DNA from: Bacteroidales bacterium
GTDB lineage: Bacteria; Bacteroidota; Bacteroidia; Bacteroidales; NBLH01
Length of the DNA stretch: 15,394 bases
Direction of reading: 5' to 3'
Assembly: GCA_027083715.1 (NCBI GenBank)
Contig: JALWNR010000411.1
Span: 1-15,394 of the forward strand
This document shows, in pieces, positions 1 through 8,432 of the stretch (position 1 is the first letter of the stretch; each line of letters starts with the position of its first letter). The position numbers and the translations under genes are program-made. The notes under the pieces are model-generated. The model was given only the letters and a program-made list of their open reading frames with translations, was not told the origin of the DNA and did not search any database.

Positions 1-534
1 TCCCAGACTATAAAATTCCTCAATATTTTTTAAATCATCACCTATTGGATATCCATTTTCCATACCTATAAAGATTGCTCTTTTTCCGGTTTTCTCAATT
101 CGTTTAGCATCCTCATATTTCAATGCAGCTTCCACCATATTAGGGTTAGCTAAAATCGATTTATGAATTGCCGAAAAAATTTTTAATGCCTCTTCCTTAG
201 CTTTTTGTTTCGCTAACGGATAGCGTTCTCCCTGACCCACAAAAACAGCAAAAAAAGATGCATCCAAACCACCTTCTTTCATTCTAGGATAGTCGATTTT
301 GGTTCCTGTTATGTAGGGGTCATGTCTTTTGGACAAATCAATGTTTTTATAGACAATATTTAAAGGTGTATCACAGTGTGAATCTAATGTTAAAATTTGC
401 GAATGAATTTTTTTTGCACGTTTTTTTAAATTGTCTTCTGTCATAAAATATAATGGAATTTTAAATTCTGCAACACTATTAAATCCCAAAGCAGAAAGTG
501 TAGTTAAATAAATGAATTTTCGTCTGGATTGCAT
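1..534 (-). CDS. Membrane dipeptidase, peptidase family M19 (C-terminal part outside window)
   Basis: Zinc metallopeptidase of the renal dipeptidase family (M19), which hydrolyses dipeptides. The frame is open from an ATG at 534-532 to the window edge, giving 178 residues; family members are usually about 350-400, so roughly half is present. The N-terminus MQSRRKFIYLTT fits a twin-arginine (Tat) signal (SRRxFI), implying export of the folded enzyme. The HxD zinc-ligand motif is seen as LDSHCDTP (H53, D55), and the metal-bridging Glu is likely E159 in GMENG. The later His ligands lie beyond the edge. The next in-frame Met (residue 31) would remove the Tat signal, which favours the first ATG. 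The gene is divergent from susC. Family call is firm; substrate is not known. Confidence 0.88.
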   Translation of the reverse strand, partial: MQSRRKFIYLTTLSALGFNSVAEFKIPLYFMTEDNLKKRAKKIHSQILTLDSHCDTPLNIVYKNIDLSKRHDPYITGTKIDYPRMKEGGLDASFFAVFVGQGERYPLAKQKAKEEALKIFSAIHKSILANPNMVEAALKYEDAKRIEKTGKRAIFIGMENGYPIGDDLKNIEEFYSLG

Positions 535-930
535 GTTTTTGAAACAAATTTATACATAATTATTAACTTGTTCCAGAATATTTTGAAAATATGCCATAAT
601 TAGTAGATTTATTAAAGCAATACTGAACATATTTAATAGATATAATACAAATTATTAACAAAATAATAGGAAATATTTCATACGCCTTAAATAATATTTT
701 TCAAAAAAAAATAAAAATACATATGTTTTTTAGCAATGATATATAAGGTTTACAAAAAATTCTGTATATTTACCTAAATATTTATAGCATATAATTTTTT
801 TATTTTATGACTTAATATAAAGATGAATTGTTATACGCGCAAAATATGTATGACATCTTACGGTATTACGTCTTATAATAAAGTAATATATGCTCTTATT
901 AATCTATTTTATTAACCAAAACTTTATTTT
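535..930. other. Divergent intergenic region between M19 gene and susC
   Basis: A 396-bp, very AT-rich spacer with no conserved gene. On the plus strand the best -7 candidate for susC is TATATTTA at 765-772 (one base from TAnnTTTG), which would give a leader of about 150 nt; no convincing -33 box goes with it. A small AT palindrome, ATATTTT-G-AAAATAT, lies at 578-592. A 30-codon frame at 823-915 ends 15 nt before susC, but nothing shows it is translated. SusC lacks an N-terminal signalling (STN) domain, so control by an anti-sigma partner is not suggested. Confidence 0.5.
545..552 (-). promoter_or_regulatory. Possible -7 promoter element for the M19 dipeptidase gene
   Basis: On the minus strand the sequence TAAATTTG matches the Bacteroidota -7 consensus TAnnTTTG exactly. 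It ends only 10 nt before the ATG, so transcription would start within a few bases of the start codon. No clear -33 TTTG is visible. In AT-rich DNA this could be a chance match. Confidence 0.3.
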
Positions 931-3900
931 ATGAGAAAAATCGTAATTTCAACCCTAATGCTTTTATTAGTATTTGGTATAGGGTTGAATGCTCAGGAAC
1001 GAACAGTTACAGGTAAGGTAACTGATGCTTCGAATGGTTCCGGTTTACCCGGAGTAAATGTTGCAATTGTGGGAACATCACAGGGAGCAATTACTGACAT
1101 GAATGGTAATTATTCAATTAAAGTACCCGGAAATGATGTTTCACTAAGTTTTTCATTCATTGGTTATACAACACAAACAGTTAAAGTGGGTAACCAAAAA
1201 GTGATTAATGTTTCTTTAAATGCGTCAGATGTAGGCTTAGAAGAGGTTGTCGTTGTAGGATACGGTGTTATGCGCAAAGAAAATTTAACAGGTGCCGTCT
1301 CTACTGTCGATGTAGCCAAAACACTTGAATCAAAGCCTGTTGCAGATGTAGGAAGAAGTCTGCAAGGAACTGTTTCCGGGGTTACCATCACCTATGGCAG
1401 TGGTAATTTGAATGAATCGCCTGATATTAAATTAAGAGGTTATGGCTCCGTGAACGGAAACAGCAATCCGCTGGTACTTATTGATGGTGTTGAAGGGAAA
1501 TTAACGGATATTAACCCTGAAGATATTGAAAAAATATCGGTATTAAAAGATGCTGCTTCAACATCTATATATGGGGCAAGAGCTGCTTTTGGAGTAGTAT
1601 TAATAACCACGAAAAAAGGTAAAAAAGGTAAAACAACTGTAAACTACTCCAATAATTTTGCCATGAATATTCCTATTTTTGATATTAAGCCGGCACCTAT
1701 GGATTATTTAATGGATGCAATCCACACTGCTAAAGAACGAAATAATGGTGCAGCTCCCTTTGCTTTTGGAATGGGAGGCGATGATTGGAAGCAGAAAAGT
1801 ATTGACTGGGAAAAACAATATGGATATCTGGGAAGCAGTATGACTAGTGATGTTATGGTTGAAGGTCGTGATTTTGAAGTAATTGGGGGACAGTTTTACT
1901 CATACAGGTCTTGGGATGTGTTTGATCAGATATTAACAGATAAATCTTTTGCACAAACACATAATATATCTGTTAGTGGAGGTTCTGATAAAGTTAGATA
2001 CAATATGTCTTACGGATTTAATGCCAAAGAAGGTTTATATAAAGTAAATACGGAAACTTTCAACAGGCATACTTTCAATGGTAATTTAATAGCTGATTTA
2101 AACGATTGGGCAACTGTAAATTTCAGAACACTTTATACTAAAAGAATATATGAAGAACCTTTTAACTATCGTTCAAGCACCTTAGGTTATCTTTTTTATG
2201 CTTTAAGGTGGCCTAGTAATTTTCCTTATGGAGTTTCTGACGGCACTTATTTCGGTGCTCCGGAAGGTAGTAGTTTTATCGGACCAATAGGTTTTTTAAG
2301 AGAAGCTAACAGGAATAGTTTTGAAAGAGACTTTTCAAAAAACACCTTAGAGCTGGTTCTTAAACTTTTAGATAAAAATAAACAACTATTGAATTTCACT
2401 ACAAACTTCTCATATTCGCATTCATCTGATGCAAACCATGAAAAAGGAGGTTCGGTACCGATGATAAACTGGTGGAGTCAGGGTAACCCTCCACAATTTG
2501 ATCCGGTTTATTATTCTACAAGTACTTCACGAAATCAAACTACTTACAGAACCGAAAATGAAGAATTGTATTCAATGAATTCTTTTGTTAACTATCTCAA
2601 CACAAAAAAAGAAGGACATACTCTTTCAGTATTAGGAGGTATGAATGTTGAAAAAAGCAACTATTTATATATTTATGCAAAAAAACCATTTTTATTAGAC
2701 CCCAATTTACCGGAACTAGCATTAGCCACAGGTGATGCCAGTGCCAGTAATGCAAAAGAATCATGGAGTGTTTTAGGGTTTTTTGCACGTATAAACTATA
2801 ATTATAAAAATAAATTATTGTTAGAGTTAAACGGAAGAATGGATGGTTCTTCAAGATTTCCTGCAGGAGACCGATTTGCATTTTTCCCATCAATGTCTGC
2901 AGGTTATAGAATATCAGAAGAAGAATTTGCTAATAATATGTTGCAAGCAGTAAAAGTTAGTAATCTTAAATTTAGAGTATCATGGGGGCAAGTCGGATAT
3001 CAAGATGTTGGACAGTATGCTTTTGTACCAACTATTAGCAGTACAGATGCCTATTGGATAACTAACAGCCAACTGGAAAAAACATTTAACAACCCCAGGG
3101 CAGTTTCTCCTTCTTTAACATGGGAAACTATTGAAACATTAGATTTTGGAGTGGATATCGGACTATTCAATAATCAAATTGAATTCATCTTTGATTGGTA
3201 TCAAAGAACGAACAAAGATATGCTAGGCCCCGGTGAGCAACTTCCGGTAGTTTTTGGTGCTTCTGTTCCACAAGTAAACTCCGGTGAATTAAGAACACGC
3301 GGTTGGGAATTTACTGTAAATGCTAAACATCATTTTGGTAATGGTTTTAATGTTTACCTTACAGGTATATTATCTGATGCAACTGCCGAAATTACAAAAT
3401 GGAATAATGAAACCGGAATTCTTTCGGATTTTTATCCGGGCATGAAATTAGGTGAAATATGGGGTTTTGAAACGGATAGATTATTCCAAGCAGATGATTT
3501 TAATACAGATGGTTCTCTAGGAGATGGTATCCCTGTTCAAGATCCCAATATTTATTCATCAGGTTTTAATTTAGGGCCCGGAGATGTAAAATATGTGGAT
3601 CAAAATGGTGATGGTGTTGTGGACAAAGGTACTTTTACCAAAGATGATCATGGAGACCTTGTTGTTATAGGAAATACAACACCCAGATACGAATACAGTA
3701 TCCGATTAGGAGCAGACTTTAAAGGTTTTGATTTAAACATCCTGTTTCAAGGTATCGGCAAAAGAGATTATTGGGGAATTGGAAACGTAGCTATTGCTAA
3801 TTTCCATTATGATAATTTATTTGCCTATCAAACAGACTACTGGCGCGAAGACAATACAGATGCATTTTATCCGCGTCCGTTTGCTTCTAACTTAGCTACT

Positions 3901-4248
3901 TATATTCCGAATACCAGAAATATTGGACGTTTATTAACTCCGGGTGGTTATATGAATATGAGAGGAATAAACAATTTAGTACCACAATCTAGATATCTTC
4001 AAGATTTATCATATTTCCGTCTTAAAGATTTAACTTTTGGATATACACTTCCTGCCAGAATATTACAAAAGTATAAGATTGAAAAAATAAGGGTTTATTT
4101 TGCAGCTTATAATGTATGGGAATGGACAGGCTCATTTATACCTGTTGATCCGGAATCAAGTATCAACAGCCATTCTTCATACTCATTTTATGGTACCAAC
4201 TTACCACAAACAAGAAGTTTTTCATTAGGATTACAATTAACATTTTAG
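931..4248 (+). CDS. SusC/RagA-family TonB-linked outer membrane transporter
   Basis: TonB-dependent outer-membrane channel that imports large ligands captured by its SusD partner. It has 1105 residues, usual for the family. Order: signal peptide (about 1-21, ending LNAQ), carboxypeptidase-regulatory-like beta domain (about 25-100), a TonB-box-like EEVVVVGYG (104-112), plug domain (about 118-229) with LVLIDGVEG (181-189) and the SusC signature around ISVLKDAASTSIYGARAA (202-219), then a beta barrel to the C-terminus ending in Phe. A DQNGDGVVD loop in the barrel resembles a calcium-binding turn, common in this family. No STN domain, so it is not of the FecA-like sigma-signalling type. Only 4 nt separate it from susD, so the two are co-transcribed. 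Substrate cannot be read from the sequence. Confidence 0.96.
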   Translation: MRKIVISTLMLLLVFGIGLNAQERTVTGKVTDASNGSGLPGVNVAIVGTSQGAITDMNGNYSIKVPGNDVSLSFSFIGYTTQTVKVGNQKVINVSLNASDVGLEEVVVVGYGVMRKENLTGAVSTVDVAKTLESKPVADVGRSLQGTVSGVTITYGSGNLNESPDIKLRGYGSVNGNSNPLVLIDGVEGKLTDINPEDIEKISVLKDAASTSIYGARAAFGVVLITTKKGKKGKTTVNYSNNFAMNIPIFDIKPAPMDYLMDAIHTAKERNNGAAPFAFGMGGDDWKQKSIDWEKQYGYLGSSMTSDVMVEGRDFEVIGGQFYSYRSWDVFDQILTDKSFAQTHNISVSGGSDKVRYNMSYGFNAKEGLYKVNTETFNRHTFNGNLIADLNDWATVNFRTLYTKRIYEEPFNYRSSTLGYLFYALRWPSNFPYGVSDGTYFGAPEGSSFIGPIGFLREANRNSFERDFSKNTLELVLKLLDKNKQLLNFTTNFSYSHSSDANHEKGGSVPMINWWSQGNPPQFDPVYYSTSTSRNQTTYRTENEELYSMNSFVNYLNTKKEGHTLSVLGGMNVEKSNYLYIYAKKPFLLDPNLPELALATGDASASNAKESWSVLGFFARINYNYKNKLLLELNGRMDGSSRFPAGDRFAFFPSMSAGYRISEEEFANNMLQAVKVSNLKFRVSWGQVGYQDVGQYAFVPTISSTDAYWITNSQLEKTFNNPRAVSPSLTWETIETLDFGVDIGLFNNQIEFIFDWYQRTNKDMLGPGEQLPVVFGASVPQVNSGELRTRGWEFTVNAKHHFGNGFNVYLTGILSDATAEITKWNNETGILSDFYPGMKLGEIWGFETDRLFQADDFNTDGSLGDGIPVQDPNIYSSGFNLGPGDVKYVDQNGDGVVDKGTFTKDDHGDLVVIGNTTPRYEYSIRLGADFKGFDLNILFQGIGKRDYWGIGNVAIANFHYDNLFAYQTDYWREDNTDAFYPRPFASNLATYIPNTRNIGRLLTPGGYMNMRGINNLVPQSRYLQDLSYFRLKDLTFGYTLPARILQKYKIEKIRVYFAAYNVWEWTGSFIPVDPESSINSHSSYSFYGTNLPQTRSFSLGLQLTF

Positions 4249-4252
4249 AATT

Positions 4253-5929
4253 ATGAAAAAAATATTATTTATACTGACAATAATTGTTTTTTCTGCCTGC
4301 GGAAAAGACTTTTTAGATATTCAACCCGAAACAGAGTTTACCGATGATAATTTTTGGACAAGTGAATCGAACTTAGAATCATTTTCATATGGATTATACA
4401 ATAACTTTAAGGGATATGGAAACGGTGGTTTTTTTGGAGGTGATCACTTCTTTTCGGTAAACAATGATGATGTTATCGCTTTGGATAATAGAATTGAATT
4501 AGACTTTCCAACTACTGTTCCCGCAACATCTGCAGGAACTGATTGGACATGGGATCAAATCCGTAAAGCAAATATTCTTATTGATGGAGCGAACAAAGCA
4601 TCAGTTGATGAAGCCATCAAAAATAAATATATTGCTTTAGGACGCTTTTTTAGGGCATATTTGTACTGGGAAAAAGTTAGAACATTTGGTGATGTGCCAT
4701 ATTATGATAAACCATTGGACAGCAATGATGAAGAAGAATTATTCAAAGCCAGAGACCCACAAACTTTTGTTTTGGGTAAAATAGTTGAAGACCTCGATTT
4801 TGCCATTGCCAATCTTGATGATGTTGATGATAAATTACATGTAACAAAATGGACAGCTTTAGCATTAAAATCAAGAATATGTTTAGCTGCCGGAACAACA
4901 TTTAAATATCATAATATTGATGCAAATATGGCAACCGAACTGCTACAAGAATCATATAACGCTTCAAATACAATTATGCAATCAGGAATGTTTCAACTTA
5001 GCGACAGCTATGTGGATCTTTTTTCCAGTGAAGATTTATCCGCAAATCCTGAAATCATAATGTTTAAAATGTATAATGAAAACATGCGCCATAGTATTCA
5101 TAGTTTTATTTTCCATGAACCATTTTTTGGATTCTCATACTCAGCAGTATCCTCATTTTTAATGGCTGATGGAAGACCTGTCCGATACGATGGAACTACA
5201 CATCCAGGATATACCGAGTGGGAATTTTCAACTACTGATACAATAAAAACAGCTTATACATCATATCCGGTTTATGTTGGAATTACCGATGGGCGAGATT
5301 TAAGAATGGCAAATATTATCGATACTACAAGATTGGTTTTCCCGTTTAACAAAGGAGTGCCCATGTATTCACCGGTAAAATATGCTACTTATGAACTAAT
5401 AAGAACGCAGCCAACACAAGGAGTACAAGCTACTACAGATGCACCAATTTTCAGATACGGAGAAGTATTACTAAATTATGCAGAAGCCGCTTTTGAGTTA
5501 GGAACTATTTCGCAAGGCGATTTGGATAAATCAATAAACTTACTTAGAGACAGGGCAGGAGTTGCTCATTTAACAATGTCTGTTGGTTTTAATGCAGATG
5601 ACAGAGACGCATCAGTAGATCCATTATTATGGGAAATAAGAAGAGAGCGTAGAGTTGAGCTGATGTTAGAACCTTTTAGGAAGTTTGATCTATTAAGATG
5701 GGCAAAAGGTCCGTACTATGATAAAGAAGATAGTTTTTATGGTGTAAAAGTTGCCTCTACAGTTGTTTTTGAACAATCAATTGATGTTATTAAAACAGCT
5801 GATGGTTATATTTATGCACAAGCAGCATCAGACAGACGAACACCTTGGAACGACAGAAAATATCTTTATCCGTTACCGGCAGATCAAATTACATTAAACC
5901 CTAAACTGACACAGAACCCGGGTTGGTAA
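4253..5929 (+). CDS. SusD/RagB-family outer membrane nutrient-binding lipoprotein
   Basis: Surface lipoprotein that forms a lid on the SusC channel and binds the ligand. It has 558 residues, typical length. The signal peptide ends in a lipobox, VFSAC, with Cys16 as the lipidated residue; the following GKD resembles the Bacteroidota lipoprotein export signal (Lys plus acidic residue), fitting cell-surface exposure. Family marks include DFLDIQPETEF right after the lipobox, the helical segment RYGEVLLNYAEAAFELG (about 400-416), EIRRERRVELMLEPFRKFD (about 461) and the C-terminal NPKLTQNPGW. It follows susC by 4 nt and is followed at once by a terminator, so susC-susD is a two-gene unit. Ligand unknown: no glycoside hydrolase or sulfatase lies beside it. 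Confidence 0.95.
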   Translation: MKKILFILTIIVFSACGKDFLDIQPETEFTDDNFWTSESNLESFSYGLYNNFKGYGNGGFFGGDHFFSVNNDDVIALDNRIELDFPTTVPATSAGTDWTWDQIRKANILIDGANKASVDEAIKNKYIALGRFFRAYLYWEKVRTFGDVPYYDKPLDSNDEEELFKARDPQTFVLGKIVEDLDFAIANLDDVDDKLHVTKWTALALKSRICLAAGTTFKYHNIDANMATELLQESYNASNTIMQSGMFQLSDSYVDLFSSEDLSANPEIIMFKMYNENMRHSIHSFIFHEPFFGFSYSAVSSFLMADGRPVRYDGTTHPGYTEWEFSTTDTIKTAYTSYPVYVGITDGRDLRMANIIDTTRLVFPFNKGVPMYSPVKYATYELIRTQPTQGVQATTDAPIFRYGEVLLNYAEAAFELGTISQGDLDKSINLLRDRAGVAHLTMSVGFNADDRDASVDPLLWEIRRERRVELMLEPFRKFDLLRWAKGPYYDKEDSFYGVKVASTVVFEQSIDVIKTADGYIYAQAASDRRTPWNDRKYLYPLPADQITLNPKLTQNPGW

Positions 5930-5937
5930 TAGTTTTT

Positions 5938-5969
5938 AAAACGGCTGTAAATCACAGCCGTTTTTTTTT
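5938..5969 (+). terminator. Rho-independent terminator of susC-susD
   Basis: A perfect 11-bp stem, AAAACGGCTGT pairing with ACAGCCGTTTT, around a 5-nt loop (AAATC, 5949-5953), followed by a run of T to 5969. It begins 8 nt after the susD stop codon and separates the pair from the next gene. Confidence 0.93.
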
Positions 5970-5996
5970 GTAACTTGCTTTTCTAAATTCAATTAT

Positions 5997-6830
5997 ATGA
6001 ACAAAATAGTTTTGCCAATATTGTCTTTTTCCCTATTATTCATCACACTCTCTTGCGGAATAAAAAAACAACTGTACAAAAACCAAAATCAGCTTTATCA
6101 TCTCAGGTCTATAAATGACTCACTATTTAACAGTAGTCAAAGAATAAACATATTATCTCTTCCCAAAAAAGCTTTAAACAAAAGCTACATTATAGATGTC
6201 GCCTTTTCTGATTCCACACTGATAAAAACAAGCCAATTGGCTGCTAATAAAAATGCTGTTGCAGCAATTAATGGTAGTTTTTTCAATGTTGACGAGGGAG
6301 GTAGTGTTACTTATTTTGAAATAAATGATACAGTAATAAATTATACAAGAGATCCGGCTTTAAAGTGGGGAAAAGTTGATTCAATACTCAATGGTGCAAT
6401 TATTATAAATAAAAAGCATAAGCTAATAATACAGTTAGCTAAATCTGAAAATTTTTACAAAAAATCAAAAAAAGAACATATTGTTTTAATTTCAGGTTCC
6501 TTGTTGATACACAATTCTAAACTTCAAGCCCTTCCTGATTTGGAGTTTACCCACAAACGCCACCCTAGAACATGCTTAGGCATAGCAAAAGATTCAATAT
6601 TTTTTATTACTATTGATGGAAGATCTGAAATAGCAACAGGAATGAATCTGTATGAACTTCAAGTTTTCTTATACAATTTAGGTTGCTCAGATGCAATAAA
6701 TCTGGATGGAGGAGGCTCTACAACTATATGGACAAAAGAAAAAGGAGTTGTAAACACACCAAGTGATAAAAAAGGAGAACGAACTGTGGCAAATGCCTTA
6801 ATTATATTAGCAATTAAAAACGAATTTTAA
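5997..6830 (+). CDS. Phosphodiester glycosidase (NAGPA-like) family lipoprotein
   Basis: 277-residue protein of the NAGPA domain family (PF09992, formerly DUF2233), named for the mammalian enzyme that removes GlcNAc from GlcNAc-1-phosphodiesters. Visible family marks: INGSFF (91-96), HPRTCLGI (189-196), TIDGRS (205-210) and NLDGGGSTT (235-243), which carry the conserved acidic and Gly-rich active-site region. The N-terminus is hydrophobic and ends in TLSC with Cys20 as a probable lipidation site; no Lys-acidic export signal follows, so it may stay periplasmic. The start lies 27 nt after the susD terminator, so it is probably transcribed separately from susCD. The bacterial substrate is not known; a sugar-phosphodiester in an envelope polymer is an inference. 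Confidence 0.87.
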   Translation: MNKIVLPILSFSLLFITLSCGIKKQLYKNQNQLYHLRSINDSLFNSSQRINILSLPKKALNKSYIIDVAFSDSTLIKTSQLAANKNAVAAINGSFFNVDEGGSVTYFEINDTVINYTRDPALKWGKVDSILNGAIIINKKHKLIIQLAKSENFYKKSKKEHIVLISGSLLIHNSKLQALPDLEFTHKRHPRTCLGIAKDSIFFITIDGRSEIATGMNLYELQVFLYNLGCSDAINLDGGGSTTIWTKEKGVVNTPSDKKGERTVANALIILAIKNEF

Positions 6831-6989
6831 ATTTATAATTTTTGGATATTCCTCTCTTCTACAACTGTCAATATTTTATATACTGCTAAATTGTATTTTT
6901 ATCTGTAAAATTAACAGGTATTTAACTAAAAAAATGTGAATTTACAACTATTTGTATTAATAAAAAGATACTTTTATAGATGAATTTTC

Positions 6990-6997
6990 TATTTTTG
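6990..6997 (+). promoter_or_regulatory. -7 promoter element upstream of dapD
   Basis: TATTTTTG matches the Bacteroidota consensus TAnnTTTG and ends 22 nt before the dapD ATG, a normal leader length. No well-spaced -33 TTTG is evident; the nearest TTTG (6951-6954) is too far upstream. Confidence 0.45.
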
Positions 6998-7019
6998 TCT
7001 TTCAATAAAAAATAGAGCT

Positions 7020-7838
7020 ATGATAGAAAATTACCAAAAAATAGTTGAAAAAGCGTGGGAAGACAACTCCCTTCTGGATAATCAGGAAACTCAAGATGCA
7101 ATTCGCACGGTAATTGAATTAATGGATAAAGGCAAATTGCGTGTGGCTGAGCCAACAAAAAACGGCTGGCAAGTAAATGAGTGGGTAAAAAAAGCAACGA
7201 TATTATATTTTCCGATACAAAAAATGGAAGTAATGGAAGCCGGCGTTTTGGAATTTCATGATAAAATGAAACTGAAAACCGGATATAAAGAGTTGGGCAT
7301 ACGTGTAGTACCACATGCCGTAGCTCGTTACGGAGCCTATATCTCAAGCGGAGTAATCATGATGCCTTCGTATGTAAATATTGGTGCTTATGTTGATGAA
7401 GGAACAATGGTTGATACATGGGCAACCGTTGGTTCGTGTGCACAAATTGGTAAAAATGTGCATTTGAGCGGAGGGGTTGGTATTGGCGGAGTATTGGAGC
7501 CAGTACAGGCAGCACCGGTAATTATCGAAGATGATTGTTTCATTGGTTCACGTTGTATTGTGGTTGAAGGTGTACGTGTAGAAAAAGAAGCTGTTTTAGG
7601 CGCTAATGTGGTTTTAACCAAATCAACTAAAATTATTGATGTAACCGGTAATGAACCTGTTGAGTATCGGGGAGTGGTTCCTGCCCGATCGGTAGTAATT
7701 CCGGGAAGTATTACCAAAAAATTCCCTGCAGGCGAATTTCAAGTGCCAGCAGCATTAATTATCGGTAAAAGAAAAGCATCAACCAATTTAAAAACTTCTT
7801 TAAATGATGCTTTGCGCGAATATAACGTTGCAGTATAA
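7020..7838 (+). CDS. dapD: 2,3,4,5-tetrahydropyridine-2,6-dicarboxylate N-succinyltransferase
   Basis: Cytosolic DapD of the succinylase branch of diaminopimelate/lysine synthesis: succinyl-CoA plus tetrahydrodipicolinate gives N-succinyl-2-amino-6-oxopimelate, supplying meso-DAP for peptidoglycan. It has 272 residues against about 274 in E. coli. An alpha-helical N-terminal domain (about 1-95) is followed by a left-handed beta-helix of hexapeptide repeats. The segment YVDEGTMVDTWATVGSCAQI (124-143) and the stretch through GGVGIGGVLEP (151-161) are nearly identical to the enterobacterial enzyme, as is VVEGVRVE (181-188). The gene stands alone between its own promoter and terminator. No other dap gene is in the window. 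Confidence 0.97.
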   Translation: MIENYQKIVEKAWEDNSLLDNQETQDAIRTVIELMDKGKLRVAEPTKNGWQVNEWVKKATILYFPIQKMEVMEAGVLEFHDKMKLKTGYKELGIRVVPHAVARYGAYISSGVIMMPSYVNIGAYVDEGTMVDTWATVGSCAQIGKNVHLSGGVGIGGVLEPVQAAPVIIEDDCFIGSRCIVVEGVRVEKEAVLGANVVLTKSTKIIDVTGNEPVEYRGVVPARSVVIPGSITKKFPAGEFQVPAALIIGKRKASTNLKTSLNDALREYNVAV

Positions 7839-7839
7839 A

Positions 7840-7874
7840 AAAAAGAGGCTGATAACACAGCCGCTTTTTCTTTT
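7840..7874 (+). terminator. Rho-independent terminator of dapD
   Basis: Starts 2 nt after the dapD stop. Arms 7840-7851 and 7858-7869 (core GGCTG/CAGCC) pair with a single A/G mismatch around the loop ATAACA, and the T-rich stretch continues to 7874. Confidence 0.85.
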
Positions 7875-8096
7875 AATTTTTAATCACTTTTTGTATTTCT
7901 GTGTTTTTATCCGGTTTTATTTTTAAACATTGTATGACAAATTTTATTTTTTACAACATATATTTTAGTGAAAACCTCCCCTAATCATTGACTATCTATG
8001 TGATATGTATTTTTTTTACTATTTAAAAGTACTAACTTTCTATATACCGAATATTTTCAAACATCTATAATACAACATAATAGATTTTTTATTCGA

Positions 8097-8409
8097 TTAG
8101 CCGCTATAATTACCTTCGGTGAGGTGCTTCGCAGTTCATGAAATTCTCTTTATGCAGATACGAGGCACCGAATTCCGCTGATATATCTCTATATTTTTTA
8201 CAAGCTACGCTTGTAAAGAGAAAAGTTCAAGGAATTCGTAACGAAGTAGATGCGTGAAGAGAATTTCAAGCAACACCCAACCTTTAGCCTCATGAGCCAA
8301 AGGCGAATAAATTTGAGTGCGTTTGTTTTGTGATAAAACTCACTTAATGTACTGACAGTAAATGTATTGTAATGTAGCGACAACAAAAGCGGTGAATTTT
8401 GCGGGTTAG
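8097..8409 (-). repeat. Dispersed intergenic repeat, family A, copy 1 (about 313 bp)
   Basis: Read on the minus strand, this stretch aligns with 12054-12285 read on the plus strand. Shared blocks in order: the outer end (TAACCC.CA..ATTCACCG), a 46-nt core (8274-8319 here, 12142-12187 there) with 42 of 46 identities, the block GTATCTGCAyAAAG (8148-8161 here), CATGAAC (8134-8140 here), and the far end GGTAAT.AT...GG.TAA. This copy is about 80 bp longer than copy 2, the extra length being palindromic sequence in the middle. No conserved reading frame spans both copies. It fills most of the dapD-GT9 spacer; the part before it (7875-8096) shows nothing recognisable. Confidence 0.8.
8139..8268. repeat. 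Nested palindromes inside repeat A copy 1
   Basis: Outer arms 8139-8176 and 8231-8268 are inverted repeats: a perfect 12-bp end (TGAAATTCTCTT / AAGAGAATTTCA), then matching GCA and AC blocks, then GAATTCC / GGAATTC. Between them sits a second perfect stem, TTTACAAGC (8197-8205) and GCTTGTAAA (8209-8217), with a 3-nt loop. A third pair, TTCGGTG (8115-8121) and CACCGAA (8166-8172), overlaps the left arm, so alternative folds are possible. Role unknown. Confidence 0.85.
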
Positions 8410-8424
8410 GTACAATAGTTGTAT

Positions 8425-8432
8425 TATATTTG
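8425..8432 (+). promoter_or_regulatory. -7 promoter element of the GT9-tsaC unit
   Basis: TATATTTG is an exact match to TAnnTTTG, 78 nt before the GT9 start codon. A TTTG at 8398-8401 could be the -33 box, though the 23-nt spacer is slightly long; that TTTG lies inside the end of repeat A. The leader that follows contains an 8-bp stem, CAGGGCAG (8444-8451) with CTGTCCTG (8465-8472, one G-U pair), and a tandem TGTTTCATC duplication (8471-8490). Confidence 0.55.

Noticed and set aside
931-6830. Complete polysaccharide utilization locus
   Set aside because: Only susC and susD are present; there is no glycoside hydrolase, lyase, sulfatase or sensor, and a strong terminator ends the unit after susD.
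7018-7717. Two 109-codon open frames antisense to dapD
   Set aside because: They lie wholly within a well-conserved gene, have no domain, and have no promoter or spacing of their own.
8198-8386. 62-codon open frame on the minus strand inside repeat A copy 1
   Set aside because: The equivalent strand of copy 2 does not keep this frame, and the translation has no recognisable domain; it is a by-product of the repeat.
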